From CADEEN01 sp963783785 (lineage in GTDB: Bacteria > Pseudomonadota > Gammaproteobacteria > Burkholderiales > Burkholderiaceae_C): a DNA stretch of 64,000 nucleotides. The DNA lies in the NCBI GenBank assembly GCA_963783785.1, contig CAWAOQ010000006.1:310001-374000 (forward strand), read 5' to 3'. The translations under genes and the position numbers were made by a program. Of the stretch, positions 35,467 through 44,422 are shown in pieces. Position 1 is the stretch's first letter. Each line of letters begins with the position of its first letter. The notes below the pieces were generated by a model that made no database searches, was not told the origin of the DNA, and was given only the letters and a program-made list of their open reading frames with translations.

Positions 35467-36645
35467 TCAGAAGGCCGAGATACCCGTCATCGCGCGTCCG
35501 AGGATCAGCGCGTGCACGTCGTGCGTGCCCTCGTAGGTGTTGACGACCTCGAGATTGACGAGGTGGCGCGCGACGCCGAACTCGTCGCTGATGCCGTTGC
35601 CGCCGAGCATGTCGCGCGCGGTGCGCGCGATGTCCAGGCTCTTGCCGCAGGAGTTGCGTTTCATGATCGAGGTGATCTCGACCGCCGCGGTGCCCTCGTC
35701 CTTCATGCGGCCCAGGCGCAGGCAACCCTGCAGGCCCAGCGTGATCTCGGTCTGCATGTCGGCGAGCTTCTTCTGGATCAGCTGGTTGGCCGCCAGCGGC
35801 TTGCCGAACTGCTTGCGGTCGAGCACGTACTGGCGGGCGCGGTGCCAGCAGTCCTCGGCCGCGCCGAGCGCGCCCCAGGCAATGCCGTAGCGCGCGCTGT
35901 TGAGGCAGGTGAACGGCCCCTTCAAGCCGCGCACCTCGGGGAAGGCGTTTTCCTCGGGGCAGAACACCTCGTCCATCACGATCTCGCCGGTGATCGACGC
36001 ACGCAGGCCGACCTTGCCATGCACCGCCGGGGCCGTGAGGCCCTTCATGCCCTTGTCGAGGATGAAGCCGCGGATCGAACCCTCGTCGTCCTTGGCCCAG
36101 ACCACGAACACGTCGGCGATCGGTGAGTTGGTGATCCACATCTTGCTGCCGGAAAGGCTGTAGCCACCGGGCACCTTGCGGGCGCGCGTGATCATGCCGC
36201 CGGGGTCGGAACCGAAATTGGGCTCGGTCAGGCCGAAGCAGCCAATCCATGCACCCGACGCCAGCTTGGGCAGGTACTTGCGCTTCTGCGCCTCGGTGCC
36301 GAACTCGTTGATCGGCACCATCACCAGCGAGCTCTGCACGCTCATCATCGAGCGGTAGCCCGAGTCGACGCGCTCGACCTCGCGCGCCACCAGGCCGTAG
36401 CAGACATAGTTGAGGCCCGCGCCGCCATAGGCCTCGGGGATCGTCGGGCCCAGCAGGCCCAGTTCGCCCATCTCGCGAAAGATCGATGCATCGGTCTTCT
36501 CATGGCGAAAGGCCTCGAGCACGCGCGGCGCCAGCTTGGCCTGGCAGTAGGCGCGGGCGGCGTCGCGCACCTGGCGCTCGTCGTCGCTCAGTTGCTGTTC
36601 GAGCAGCAGCGGGTCGTCCCATTGAAAGCTTGCCTTGGTGGCCAT
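35467..36645 (-). CDS. gcdH: glutaryl-CoA dehydrogenase
   Basis: A 392-residue acyl-CoA dehydrogenase that converts glutaryl-CoA to crotonyl-CoA and CO2. Family signatures are CFGLTEPNFGSDPGGM, KMWITNSPIADVFVVWAK, the FAD region RKQFGKPLAANQLIQKKLAD and the catalytic Glu in NTYEGTHDVHALILGRA. The Arg in TEPNFGSDP...TRARK context and the length agree with GcdH. It lies in a run of leftward CoA-catabolic genes and links aromatic or lysine breakdown to central metabolism. Confidence 0.92.
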   Translation of the reverse strand: MATKASFQWDDPLLLEQQLSDDERQVRDAARAYCQAKLAPRVLEAFRHEKTDASIFREMGELGLLGPTIPEAYGGAGLNYVCYGLVAREVERVDSGYRSMMSVQSSLVMVPINEFGTEAQKRKYLPKLASGAWIGCFGLTEPNFGSDPGGMITRARKVPGGYSLSGSKMWITNSPIADVFVVWAKDDEGSIRGFILDKGMKGLTAPAVHGKVGLRASITGEIVMDEVFCPEENAFPEVRGLKGPFTCLNSARYGIAWGALGAAEDCWHRARQYVLDRKQFGKPLAANQLIQKKLADMQTEITLGLQGCLRLGRMKDEGTAAVEITSIMKRNSCGKSLDIARTARDMLGGNGISDEFGVARHLVNLEVVNTYEGTHDVHALILGRAMTGISAF

Positions 36646-36671
36646 GGTCGATCTCTCCTTGCTCGCAATCT

Positions 36672-37079
36672 TCAGTCGGGGATGACGGCGGTGACTTCGA
36701 TCTCGACCTTGGCGCGGTCTTCGATCAGCGCGCTGACCTGCACCGCGGTCATCGCGGCGTTGAAGCTGCCGATGACCTCACGGTACACGGCACCGATCTC
36801 CTTGCCGCGCAGCAGGTACTCGCGACGGTCGGTCAGGTACCAGGTCATGCGCACGATGTGCTCGGGCCGGGCACCGGCCTCGGCCAGCACCTCGACGACG
36901 TTCTGCAGCGCCTGGCGCACCTGCGCCACCAGGTCGTCGGAGTGGAAGTGGCCCTGCGCGTCCCAGCCGATCATGCCGGCGACGAACGCCTGGCGGCCCT
37001 GCGCCACGCTCACGGCCACGCCGTTGGCATAGCCCTTCGGTCGCGCCCAGTGCGCGGGTTGCAGCAGTTGAACGCTCAT
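36672..37079 (-). CDS. RidA family protein (enamine/imine deaminase-like)
   Basis: A 135-residue YjgF/YER057c/UK114-fold protein (FVAGMIGWDAQGHFHSDDLV, QVRQALQNVVEVLAEAGARPE, RMTWYLTDRREY). RidA proteins hydrolyse reactive enamines or imines. The ATG at 37079 overlaps the stop of the acyl-CoA dehydrogenase as ATGA. This coupling fits a pathway with an amino-substituted CoA intermediate, such as 2-aminobenzoyl-CoA, but that is inference. Confidence 0.85.
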   Translation of the reverse strand: MSVQLLQPAHWARPKGYANGVAVSVAQGRQAFVAGMIGWDAQGHFHSDDLVAQVRQALQNVVEVLAEAGARPEHIVRMTWYLTDRREYLLRGKEIGAVYREVIGSFNAAMTAVQVSALIEDRAKVEIEVTAVIPD

Positions 37080-38242
37080 GTGTCCATTTCCTTCAGCAAG
37101 TCGCGGCCGATGATCAGTTGCTGCACCTCGGAGGCGCCTTCGTAGATGCGCAGCGAGCGGATCTCGCGGTACAGCCGTTCGACCGGATGCCCGCTGACCA
37201 CGCCGAGGCCGCCGAAGAGCTGCACCGCCGCGTCGATGACCTGCTGCGCGCCTTCGGTGGCGGCCAGCTTGGCCATCGCGGCCTGGCGCGTGACACGCTC
37301 ACCCTGGTCACGCTGCCATGCGGCGCGGTACGTCAGCAGCGCGGCGCTGTCGATGGTGGTCGCCATCGTCGCCAGCCTGGCCTGCGTGAGCTGGAAGTCG
37401 GCCAGCGTCTGGCCGAACATCCTGCGCGACGTGGTGCGGGCCAGGCCCTCCTGCATCGCGCGGCGCGCAAAGCCGAGCGCCGCGGCGGCCACGCTGGTGC
37501 GAAAGACGTCGAGCGTGCGCATCGCCACCTTGAAGCCCTCGCCGCCGGCACCGATGCGGTTGGCCAGCGGCACGCGGCAGTTCGTGAAGCGCAGCCGCGC
37601 CAGCGGATGCGGCGCGATCACGTCGATGCGCTCGGCAACGGCGAAGCCCGGCGCGTCCGCTTCGACGATGAACGCCGAGATACCGCGTGATCCCGGCGCT
37701 TCTCCGCTGCGTGCGAAGACGACGTAGAAGTCGGCAATGCCGCCGTTGGAGATCCAGGTCTTCTCGCCGTCGAGCACCGCATGCTCGCCGTCGATGCGCG
37801 CGGCGCATTGCATCGCTGCCACGTCGCTGCCGGACTCGGGCTCCGAGAGCGCAAAAGCCGCGATGGCCTCGCCGCGCGCCACGCGCGGCAGCCAACGGGC
37901 CCTTTGCTCCGGCGTGCCAGCCAGCGAAATCGCGCCCGAGCCCAGGCCCTGCATCGCGAACGCGAAATCGGCAAGGCCGGCATGGCGCGCCAGCGTCTCG
38001 CGCGCCAGGCACAGCATCCGCGTGTCGATCAGGTCGGCCGCACCGCCATGGGCCGTGCCGGCGACGGTGGGCCGCAGCCAGCCGGCATCGCCCAACTGGC
38101 GCACGAGGCGGCGGCACAGCGCATCGACATCGACGCCATGCGCGTCGCGCACCTCGCGAGCGGCCCAGGCATCGAGCGCCGCGGCGAAGGCGCGGTGGCG
38201 GTCTTCGAAGAACGGCCAGCGCAGGTGTTCCAGCGGATTCAT
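37076..38242 (-). CDS. acyl-CoA dehydrogenase
   Basis: A 388-residue flavoenzyme. It shows FALSEPESGSDVAAMQC and KTWISNGGIADFYVVFAR (FAD/substrate binding), RRMFGQTLADFQLTQARLA and the C-terminal catalytic region LRIYEGASEVQQLIIGRDLL. It is placed between the bifunctional monooxygenase and RidA genes and is likely part of a beta-oxidation-like step acting on the ring-derived CoA ester. The precise substrate is unknown. Confidence 0.9.
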   Translation of the reverse strand: MNPLEHLRWPFFEDRHRAFAAALDAWAAREVRDAHGVDVDALCRRLVRQLGDAGWLRPTVAGTAHGGAADLIDTRMLCLARETLARHAGLADFAFAMQGLGSGAISLAGTPEQRARWLPRVARGEAIAAFALSEPESGSDVAAMQCAARIDGEHAVLDGEKTWISNGGIADFYVVFARSGEAPGSRGISAFIVEADAPGFAVAERIDVIAPHPLARLRFTNCRVPLANRIGAGGEGFKVAMRTLDVFRTSVAAAALGFARRAMQEGLARTTSRRMFGQTLADFQLTQARLATMATTIDSAALLTYRAAWQRDQGERVTRQAAMAKLAATEGAQQVIDAAVQLFGGLGVVSGHPVERLYREIRSLRIYEGASEVQQLIIGRDLLKEMDT

Positions 38243-38279
38243 GGCGTGTCGGCTGCAACGCAGGGATGAAGCGGCATTG

Positions 38280-40712
38280 TCACGTCGAACCCTGGGGCTT
38301 CGGCACCTGCATGGCGCGCTCGCGCTGGAAGTGGGCCTCCATCTGCGACTTGCCGCTCACGTACTGCTTCGGCCACGCAATGCCGGTGTAGCCGATCTTG
38401 GCGGCTTCGGTCAGCGTCCAGGCCGGGTTGGCCAGGTGCGGCCGCGCGATCGCGCACAAGTCGGCGCGGCCGGCCGAGATGATGCTGTTGACGTGATCGG
38501 CCTCGCTGATGGCGCCAACCGCAATGGTGGCGATGCCGGCCTCGTTGCGGATGCGATCGGCGAACGGCGTCTGGTACATGCGGCCGTAGGTGGGCTTCTG
38601 CTCGGCACTGACCTGGCCCGACGAGCAATCGATCATGTCGGCGCCCGGCGCCTTGAAGGCCCTGGCGATCGCGACCGCATCGGTCGGCGTGATGCCGCCC
38701 TCGACCCAGTCGTGCGCCGAGATGCGCACCGACATCGGCAGGTGCTGCGGCCAGGCCTCGCGCAGCGCGGCAAACACCTCGAGCGGGTAGCGCAGGCGGT
38801 TGGCGAGCGTGCCACCGTAGTCGTCGCCGCGGCGGTTGGTCAGCGGCGAGATGAACGCCGACAGCAGGTAGCCGTGCGCGCAGTGCAGCTCGAGCCAGTC
38901 GAAGCCGGCCTCGGCAGCGAGCCGCGCGCTGCGCACGAAGTCGTCGCGCACGCGGTCCATGTCGGCACGGGTCATCGCCCGCGGCACCCGGCCGTCGGCG
39001 AGGTAGGGCTGCGCCGACGGTGCGATCAGCGGCCAGTTGCCGCTCGCGAGCGGCTGGTCGGCGCCGCTTCCCTGCCACGGCGCGTTGGTCGAGCCCTTCG
39101 CGCCGGCATGGCCGAGCTGGATCGCGATCTTCGCGTCGGTCTCGCGGTGCACGTAGTCGACGATGCGCCGCCAGCCGTCGCGCTGTGCGTCGTTCCACAG
39201 CCCCGGGCAGCCGGGCGTGATGCGCGCGTCGGCACTGGGGCAGGTCATCTCGGCCACCACCATGCCGGCACCGCCCATCGCGCGCGCGCCCAGGTGCACC
39301 AGGTGGTATTCGCCCGGCAGGCCGTCCACGGCCGAGTACTGCGCCATCGGCGAGACGACGACGCGGTTCTTCAGCGTCACGCTGCGCACGCTGTAGGGGG
39401 TGAACATCGGCGGTATGGAAGTTGACCCCCAGGCTGCGGTCGCGGCGGCGCCGCGATCCTCGCCACCCCCCGAGGGGGCTGCGCCGCCTTGGGGCGGCCC
39501 GGCGGCGGCGCTGGACCCCCAGGCTGCGGTCGCGGCGGCGCGCCCGGCAAACCAGCGCTCGAAGCCCTCGAGCCAGGCCTTGTCGCGCAGGCGCAGGTTC
39601 TCGTGGCTGATGCGCTGGCTGCGCGTCAGCATCGAGTACATGAACTGCTCGGGTTCGAGCTGGTCGCAGTAGCGCTCGCCGCAAACCTCGAACCATTCCA
39701 TCGCGTTCCAGGCCGCGTTCTGCAGGCGGATCACGTCGATGGCGCGCTCCTGCTGGTATTTGGCCAGCACCTCGGGGATGTGTTCGGCGCGGTCGCCATG
39801 CTGCTTGAACTGGCGCGTCAACTCGATCGCGTCCTCGAGCGCGAGCTTGGTGCCCGAGCCGATCGCGAAGTGCGCGGTGTGCACCGCGTCGCCCATCAGC
39901 ACCACGTGGCTGTTGCCGTTGAAATGCGACCACTGCTCGCACTTGACGCGCTGGAAGTTGATCCACGCCGAGCCGCGCAGGTGGCGCGCGTTGGTCATCA
40001 GCTTCTCGCCCTGAAGGTTGGCGGCGAAGAGCTTCTCGCAGAACGCGACCGACTGCTCCGGGTCGGCCTTGTCCAGGCCGTGCGCCAGCCACACGTGCTC
40101 CGGGCACTCGACGATGAAGGTGCTGGTCGAGTCGTCGAACTGGTAGATGTGCGCCTGGAACCAGCCGTGCTCGGTCTTCTCGAACAGGAAGGTGAACGGC
40201 TCGTAGACCTTCTTGGTGCCCAGCCAGATGAAGCGGTTGGGTCGCGTGACGATGTCGGGTTTGAAGACGCTGGCGTACTTGCTGCGGATCCTGGAGTTGA
40301 TGCCGTCGCTGGCGATCACGAGATCGGCATCGGGGTAGTCGGCGTCGCTGTCGGCCTCGGTCTCGAACACCAGCTTGACGCCCAGCGCCTCGCAGCGTGC
40401 CTGCAGGATGTTGAGCAGCTTCTTGCGCCCGATGCCGACGAAGCCATGGCCGCCCGAGCGGATCGTGCGGCCCTTGAACTGCAGTTCGATATCGTCCCAG
40501 TGCGCGAACGAGGCCTCGATCGCGTCGGCCGTCTCGGTGTCCCAGGCCCGCATGTTGTCCATCGTCGCGTCGGAGAACACCACGCCCCAGCCGAAGGTGT
40601 CGTAGGGCCGATTGCGCTCGACGACGGTGATGTCGTGATGCGCGCCGAGCTTCTTCATCAGCAGGCCGAAGTACAAGCCGGCAGGCCCACCGCCGATGCA
40701 GACGATCTTCAT
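38280..40712 (-). CDS. bifunctional aryl-CoA monooxygenase/OYE reductase (salicylyl-CoA 5-hydroxylase or 2-aminobenzoyl-CoA monooxygenase/reductase type)
   Basis: An 810-residue fusion. Residues 1 to about 390 are a group A flavin monooxygenase (MKIVCIGGGPAGLYFGLLMK; GDAVHTAHFAIGSGTKLALED). Residues about 434-810 are an Old Yellow Enzyme/NADH:flavin oxidoreductase barrel (FTPYSVRSVTLKNRVVVSPM, AIQLGHAGAKGSTNAPW, DWLELHCAHGYLLSAFISPL, DDYGGTLANRLRYP). This architecture is that of 2-aminobenzoyl-CoA monooxygenase/reductase and of proteins annotated as salicylyl-CoA 5-hydroxylase/oxidoreductase. The two domains are joined by an Ala/Gly-rich linker made from a GC-rich DNA repeat. No matching CoA ligase is in the window. 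Confidence 0.9.
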   Translation of the reverse strand: MKIVCIGGGPAGLYFGLLMKKLGAHHDITVVERNRPYDTFGWGVVFSDATMDNMRAWDTETADAIEASFAHWDDIELQFKGRTIRSGGHGFVGIGRKKLLNILQARCEALGVKLVFETEADSDADYPDADLVIASDGINSRIRSKYASVFKPDIVTRPNRFIWLGTKKVYEPFTFLFEKTEHGWFQAHIYQFDDSTSTFIVECPEHVWLAHGLDKADPEQSVAFCEKLFAANLQGEKLMTNARHLRGSAWINFQRVKCEQWSHFNGNSHVVLMGDAVHTAHFAIGSGTKLALEDAIELTRQFKQHGDRAEHIPEVLAKYQQERAIDVIRLQNAAWNAMEWFEVCGERYCDQLEPEQFMYSMLTRSQRISHENLRLRDKAWLEGFERWFAGRAAATAAWGSSAAAGPPQGGAAPSGGGEDRGAAATAAWGSTSIPPMFTPYSVRSVTLKNRVVVSPMAQYSAVDGLPGEYHLVHLGARAMGGAGMVVAEMTCPSADARITPGCPGLWNDAQRDGWRRIVDYVHRETDAKIAIQLGHAGAKGSTNAPWQGSGADQPLASGNWPLIAPSAQPYLADGRVPRAMTRADMDRVRDDFVRSARLAAEAGFDWLELHCAHGYLLSAFISPLTNRRGDDYGGTLANRLRYPLEVFAALREAWPQHLPMSVRISAHDWVEGGITPTDAVAIARAFKAPGADMIDCSSGQVSAEQKPTYGRMYQTPFADRIRNEAGIATIAVGAISEADHVNSIISAGRADLCAIARPHLANPAWTLTEAAKIGYTGIAWPKQYVSGKSQMEAHFQRERAMQVPKPQGST
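39424..39541. repeat. GC-rich palindromic repeat forming the interdomain linker
   Basis: Two identical 28-bp units (GACCCCCAGGCTGCGGTCGC...) start at 39424 and 39514, exactly 90 bp (30 codons) apart. Between them are CCCCCCGAGGGGG and CGCCGCCTTGGGGCGGCCCGG. The whole block is translated as residues about 391-430 of the bifunctional protein (AAATAAWGS appears twice). It is related to the elements at 5384-5540 and 12836-12910. Confidence 0.85.
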
Positions 40713-40718
40713 GGCGGA

Positions 40719-41702
40719 TCAGGCGTTGACGTTGACGACCACGCGTCCGCGGATGCGCCCGGCCAGGATGTCCTGCCCGGCCTGCAACGCGTCGGCCAAC
40801 CCGATCTCGCGGGTGAACGCCGCGAGCTTGCCCAGGTCGAGATCGCGCGCCAGGCGCTCCCAGGCGTTGCGGCGCAGCGGCGGCGGCACCATCACGCTTT
40901 CGATGCCGTACAGCGTGATGCCACGCAAGATGAACGGTGCCACCGAGCCTGGGAAATCCATGCCCTGCGCCAGGCCGCAGGCTGCCACCGCGCCGCCGTA
41001 GCGCGTGCCGGCGCAGGCATTGGCCAGCGTGTGGCTGCCGACCGAATCGACGACACCGGCCCAGCGCTCCTTGGCCAGCGGCTTGCCTGGCGCCGACAGT
41101 TCTTCGCGGCCGATCACGTCGGCCGCGCCGAGGCCCTTGAGGTGCTCGGCCTCGCCAAGCCGGCCGGTCGACGCGACGACGCGGTAGCCGAGCTTGGCCA
41201 GGATCGCGATCGCCACGCTGCCGACGCCGCCGTTGGCACCGGTGACGAGGATGTCACCCGATTCAGGCTTGATGCCATGGCGCTCGAGCGCAAGCACGCA
41301 CAGCATCGCGGTGAAGCCTGCGGTACCGATCGCCATCGCCTGCTTGGTGGTGAGGCCAACGGGCAGCGGCACCAGCCAGTCGGCCTTCACGCGCGCCTTC
41401 TGCGCCAGGCCGCCGGAGTGCGTTTCGCCGACGCCCCAGCCGGTGAGCACGACGCGGTCGCCCGCCTTGTAGCGGGCGTCATCACTGGCTTCCACGACAC
41501 CGGCAAAGTCGATCCCGGCGTGCAGCGGGAACTTGCGCACGATCGGCCCCTTGCCGGTGATGGCCAGGCCGTCCTTGTAGTTGACGGTGGAGTAGTCGAC
41601 GCGCACCGTGACCTCGCCGGGCGGCAACGCGCTCTCGTCGACCTGCTTGACGCCGGCGCGGTAGCCGGCATCGTCCTTCTCGATGACGATGGCCTTGAAC
41701 AT
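40719..41702 (-). CDS. acuI: acrylyl-CoA reductase (NADPH) AcuI / YhdH-type quinone oxidoreductase
   Basis: A 327-residue zinc-free medium-chain dehydrogenase. N-terminus MFKAIVIEKDDAGYRAGVKQ with STVNYKDGLAITGKGPIVRKFP, then the NADPH fold VTGANGGVGSVAIAIL and ASTGRLGEAEHLKGLGAADVIG, as in AcuI/YhdH. These reduce acrylyl-CoA and related enoyl compounds. It is seven bases upstream of the bifunctional monooxygenase and probably heads that transcript. Confidence 0.88.
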   Translation of the reverse strand: MFKAIVIEKDDAGYRAGVKQVDESALPPGEVTVRVDYSTVNYKDGLAITGKGPIVRKFPLHAGIDFAGVVEASDDARYKAGDRVVLTGWGVGETHSGGLAQKARVKADWLVPLPVGLTTKQAMAIGTAGFTAMLCVLALERHGIKPESGDILVTGANGGVGSVAIAILAKLGYRVVASTGRLGEAEHLKGLGAADVIGREELSAPGKPLAKERWAGVVDSVGSHTLANACAGTRYGGAVAACGLAQGMDFPGSVAPFILRGITLYGIESVMVPPPLRRNAWERLARDLDLGKLAAFTREIGLADALQAGQDILAGRIRGRVVVNVNA

Positions 41703-41771
41703 GGAGACGCTGCCTTTCGTTGAAACTGGAACGGTAATCCTAGTGGCAAGCCGGCCCGGACGGCGGCCCGG

Positions 41772-42767
41772 TCAAGCCGCCGCGAGCAGTTCATAGGACC
41801 GCAGCCTGGCGGCATGGTCGTGGATCGCGCCCGCGACGATCAGCTCGTCGGCTGCCGTCTGCTCGACGATGGCGTCGAGTTGCCGCCGCACGCTGTGCGG
41901 CGAACCCACTGCCGTCGCGGCCAGCATGCGTTGCACGCCGTGCTTCTCCTGCGCCGTCCACATCGATTCGAGCAGCGCCGGATCGATCGGTCTGGGCAGC
42001 GGGCCACGCTGACCGCGTTGCATGCCCAGGAAGCGCTGCTGCAAGGACGTGAACAGCCACGCGGCCTCGTCGTCGCTCTCGGCGGCGATCACGTTGACGC
42101 CGACCATCGCGTGCGGCGCGGGCCACTCGGCCGATGGCCGATATGTCGAGCGGTACACCTGCAGCGCCTGCAGCAACATGTCGGGCGCAAAGTGCGAGGC
42201 GAATGCGAATGGCAGGCCGAGGTAGGCGGCCAGTTGTGCGCTGTACAGGCTCGAGCCGAGCAGCCAGATCGGCACACGGGTGCCGATGCCGGGGATCGCG
42301 CGCACCGGCTGGTCGGGTCCACCATCGCCCAGGTAGGCCTGCAGTTCCTGCACGTCGCGCGGGAAACCTTCTTCCTCGTCACTGGCAGCGAGATGGCGGC
42401 GCAGCGCCCGCATCGTCAGCCGGTCGGTGCCCGGCGCGCGGCCGATGCCCAGGTCGATGCGTCCGGGGTAGAGCGTTGCCAGCGTGCCGAACTGCTCGGC
42501 GATCACGAGCGGCGCATGGTTGGGTAGCATCACGCCGCCGGAGCCGACGCGGATCGTCTTCGTTGCGCCGGCGATGTAGCCGACCAGCACGGCAGTGGCC
42601 GAACTCGCGACGCCATCCATGTTGTGGTGCTCGGCCACCCAGTAGCGGCGGTAGCCCCAGCCTTCGGCATGCTGCGCCAGGTCGAGGCTGTTGCGCAGTG
42701 CCTGCGCGGCATCGCCACCGTCGGTGATCGGAGCGAGATCGAGAATCGACAGCGGAGCGTTGATCAT
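41772..42767 (-). CDS. LLM class flavin-dependent oxidoreductase (luciferase-like)
   Basis: A 331-residue member of the bacterial luciferase-like family. It has SILDLAPITDGGDAAQALRN, RRYWVAEHHNMDGVASSATA, RVGSGGVMLPNHAPLVIAEQ and RIDLGIGRAPGTDRLTMRAL, the standard pattern of the MsnO8/YhbW subgroup. It uses reduced FMN; its substrate is unknown. It lies 69 bases before acuI on the same strand. The start at 42767 (MINAPLSILD) is the only one fitting the family. Confidence 0.88.
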   Translation of the reverse strand: MINAPLSILDLAPITDGGDAAQALRNSLDLAQHAEGWGYRRYWVAEHHNMDGVASSATAVLVGYIAGATKTIRVGSGGVMLPNHAPLVIAEQFGTLATLYPGRIDLGIGRAPGTDRLTMRALRRHLAASDEEEGFPRDVQELQAYLGDGGPDQPVRAIPGIGTRVPIWLLGSSLYSAQLAAYLGLPFAFASHFAPDMLLQALQVYRSTYRPSAEWPAPHAMVGVNVIAAESDDEAAWLFTSLQQRFLGMQRGQRGPLPRPIDPALLESMWTAQEKHGVQRMLAATAVGSPHSVRRQLDAIVEQTAADELIVAGAIHDHAARLRSYELLAAA

Positions 42768-42877
42768 GGCGACATCATGCCCGGGCCTGGCCGCCGCGTT
42801 CGGCCGGGCGGCGAGACCAGGCGTTGCAGCCGGCCCTGGCGCATGACAGACTCGCTCATGCGATCGGCTGGTGCATT

Positions 42878-43446
42878 GTGAACTTCGACGACCAAGATTG
42901 GGAGTATGGCCATCCGGCTGACCTTGACCATGACCGCGACACCGCGGAGGGGTCGGCCGTCTGGAAGGTTGCCGCGGGCGTTGCCGTCGGCATCGTGATC
43001 GGTGCGGCCGCGATGTACCTGGCAGATCGCCACATCGATGGATTGGCCTGGTCCGAGACCGCGCGGCCCGCTGACCAGCTGACCCCACGTGCGGCCTCGA
43101 CGACCGAACGCGTGCCAGCGCCAGCCAACGGGCAAGCCTCCGCGCAGGCTGCCGCCCCGCCACTGGCCGGTCGACCGGCGTCGCCCCCGAGCGCCGAACT
43201 GCCGCGCATGGCGGCGCCGTCCTATCCTCTGCAGTGGCAGCGGACACGGCCGGGCGTCAAGCCGGGGCCGCCCCGGGTGGCCCCCTCAGCGAGGTGGAGC
43301 GCAAGCAACGGGCCTGGTCGCGGTACTACAAGAAACCGCCGTATTGCGAAGAGAACCCGAGCAGCGACGTGCTGATCGAGTGCGCCAATCACTACATCCG
43401 GGCGCGGCGGCAGTTCGAAGAGGCCTACGCGGCCGGAAAGCTCTAG
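42878..43446 (+). CDS. hypothetical single-pass membrane protein (frameshifted)
   Basis: Unrecognised protein of about 189 residues if one lost base near 43215-43235 is restored. It has an acidic N-terminus, a transmembrane segment at about residues 30-50 (VWKVAAGVAVGIVIGAAAMYLA), a long Pro/Ala-rich linker and a compact C-terminal piece KQRAWSRYYKKPPYCEENPS ending HYIRARRQFEEAYAAGKL with two Cys. The two halves are in different frames, and the span is 3n+2. GTG 42878 is the likely start. No function is proposed. Confidence 0.55.
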
Positions 43447-43696
43447 CGAGGCAACTGCCCGAGCCGGCGACCGGCGCGGGGACCACCAGGACTGCTTCGC
43501 CGAGCCCCGGTGCCTTGCCGCGCTGAGCGCTGACCCGCGATCACTGTCCAGCGGTGCGAGCGCCGCGTTGGACAGAGACCGCGCTGGAGAGAGCGCTCTA
43601 GCGAAACAGGTCGGTTTTGGGTATCGCCCTCTACAGGTCAGCGCCGATACTTTTGTTGTCGATGAATCTTCATCACAACACAAGGATCGATTCACC

Positions 43697-44320
43697 ATGA
43701 CCACCCAAACCCTTCGCCGCGTCACGCTGGAAACGCTGAAGAACTACAGCACCGCTGCGAGACGAGCGGTCGTTGCATACCGTTCGGGCGGCCATCGCCT
43801 GATGCATGCGTTGAACAGCGCACTGGAGAATGGCGTCTACCCGCGTACCGCCAAACTGGCGCCGCGCGCAACCGGCCGCATCAGCGAAGTTCGCGGCAAC
43901 GTCAGCGACATCGTCGTCAAAGGCATCGACCTGGTCTCCAGGCGCACCGAGAAGGCAATCGAGTTGGGTTCGACCACCGCGGCCGCGCAAGTGACGAAGC
44001 TGGCCGAGTTCGCAGCCGGTATCGACAATCAATACGTGGCCAACGGCCTGCAAGCCGCCGCCCGCCTGACGATGCCCGGTGCCAAGGTCGCGCTGGTGGT
44101 ATCGAGCAAGGTCGCCGAAGGTGCCAACGCGCTGGCTGACGCGGCCGGAGCGCGAGCGGTGCGCAAGGCCGTTGCAGGCGCCCAACGCAAGGCTGCTCCG
44201 GTCACGCGCAAGGCCAAAGCGACGGCCAAGCGCTCCACCAAGCGCGCCGCAAGCGTCGTCAAGGCCGTGAGGGCACCGGTGGCCAAGGCCGCGCGTGCCG
44301 CGAAGAAGGCCGCCGCCTGA
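43697..44320 (+). CDS. phasin-like protein with histone H1-like Lys/Ala tail
   Basis: A 207-residue basic protein. Residues about 1-130 are amphipathic helical and look phasin-like (KGIDLVSRRTEKAIELGSTT, QVTKLAEFAAG). Residues about 150-207 are Lys/Ala/Arg-rich with repeated AAK/RKA motifs (KATAKRSTKRAASVVKAVR), as in histone H1-like and PhaF tails. AAGGA is ten bases before ATG 43697. A strong terminator follows. A role in binding PHA granules and/or DNA is inference from architecture; no family name is certain. Confidence 0.7.
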   Translation: MTTQTLRRVTLETLKNYSTAARRAVVAYRSGGHRLMHALNSALENGVYPRTAKLAPRATGRISEVRGNVSDIVVKGIDLVSRRTEKAIELGSTTAAAQVTKLAEFAAGIDNQYVANGLQAAARLTMPGAKVALVVSSKVAEGANALADAAGARAVRKAVAGAQRKAAPVTRKAKATAKRSTKRAASVVKAVRAPVAKAARAAKKAAA

Positions 44321-44344
44321 ACCAGCCGCATCCGGCACTGAATC

Positions 44345-44384
44345 ACAGGGGGTTCGACGCAGGTCGAACCCCCTGTCGCTTTTT
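44345..44384 (+). terminator. rho-independent terminator after the phasin/H1-like gene
   Basis: A perfect 14-bp stem (ACAGGGGGTTCGAC with GTCGAACCCCCTGT) with the tetraloop GCAG is followed after CGC by five T residues. It is the clearest intrinsic terminator in the window and suggests a strongly expressed single-gene transcript. Confidence 0.9.
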
Positions 44385-44422
44385 CCTTGCCCCCTTGCGC
44401 TTCGAACCTGGCGCTCGCGCGG

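Noticed and set aside
38280..40712. Two separate genes, monooxygenase and OYE reductase, rather than one fusion
   Set aside because: The frame is open through the linker, no stop or start with ribosome-binding site lies between the domains, and the fusion architecture is known in this family.
39489..41723. Long rightward open frame opposite the bifunctional monooxygenase and acuI
   Set aside because: Shadow of two clear leftward enzymes.
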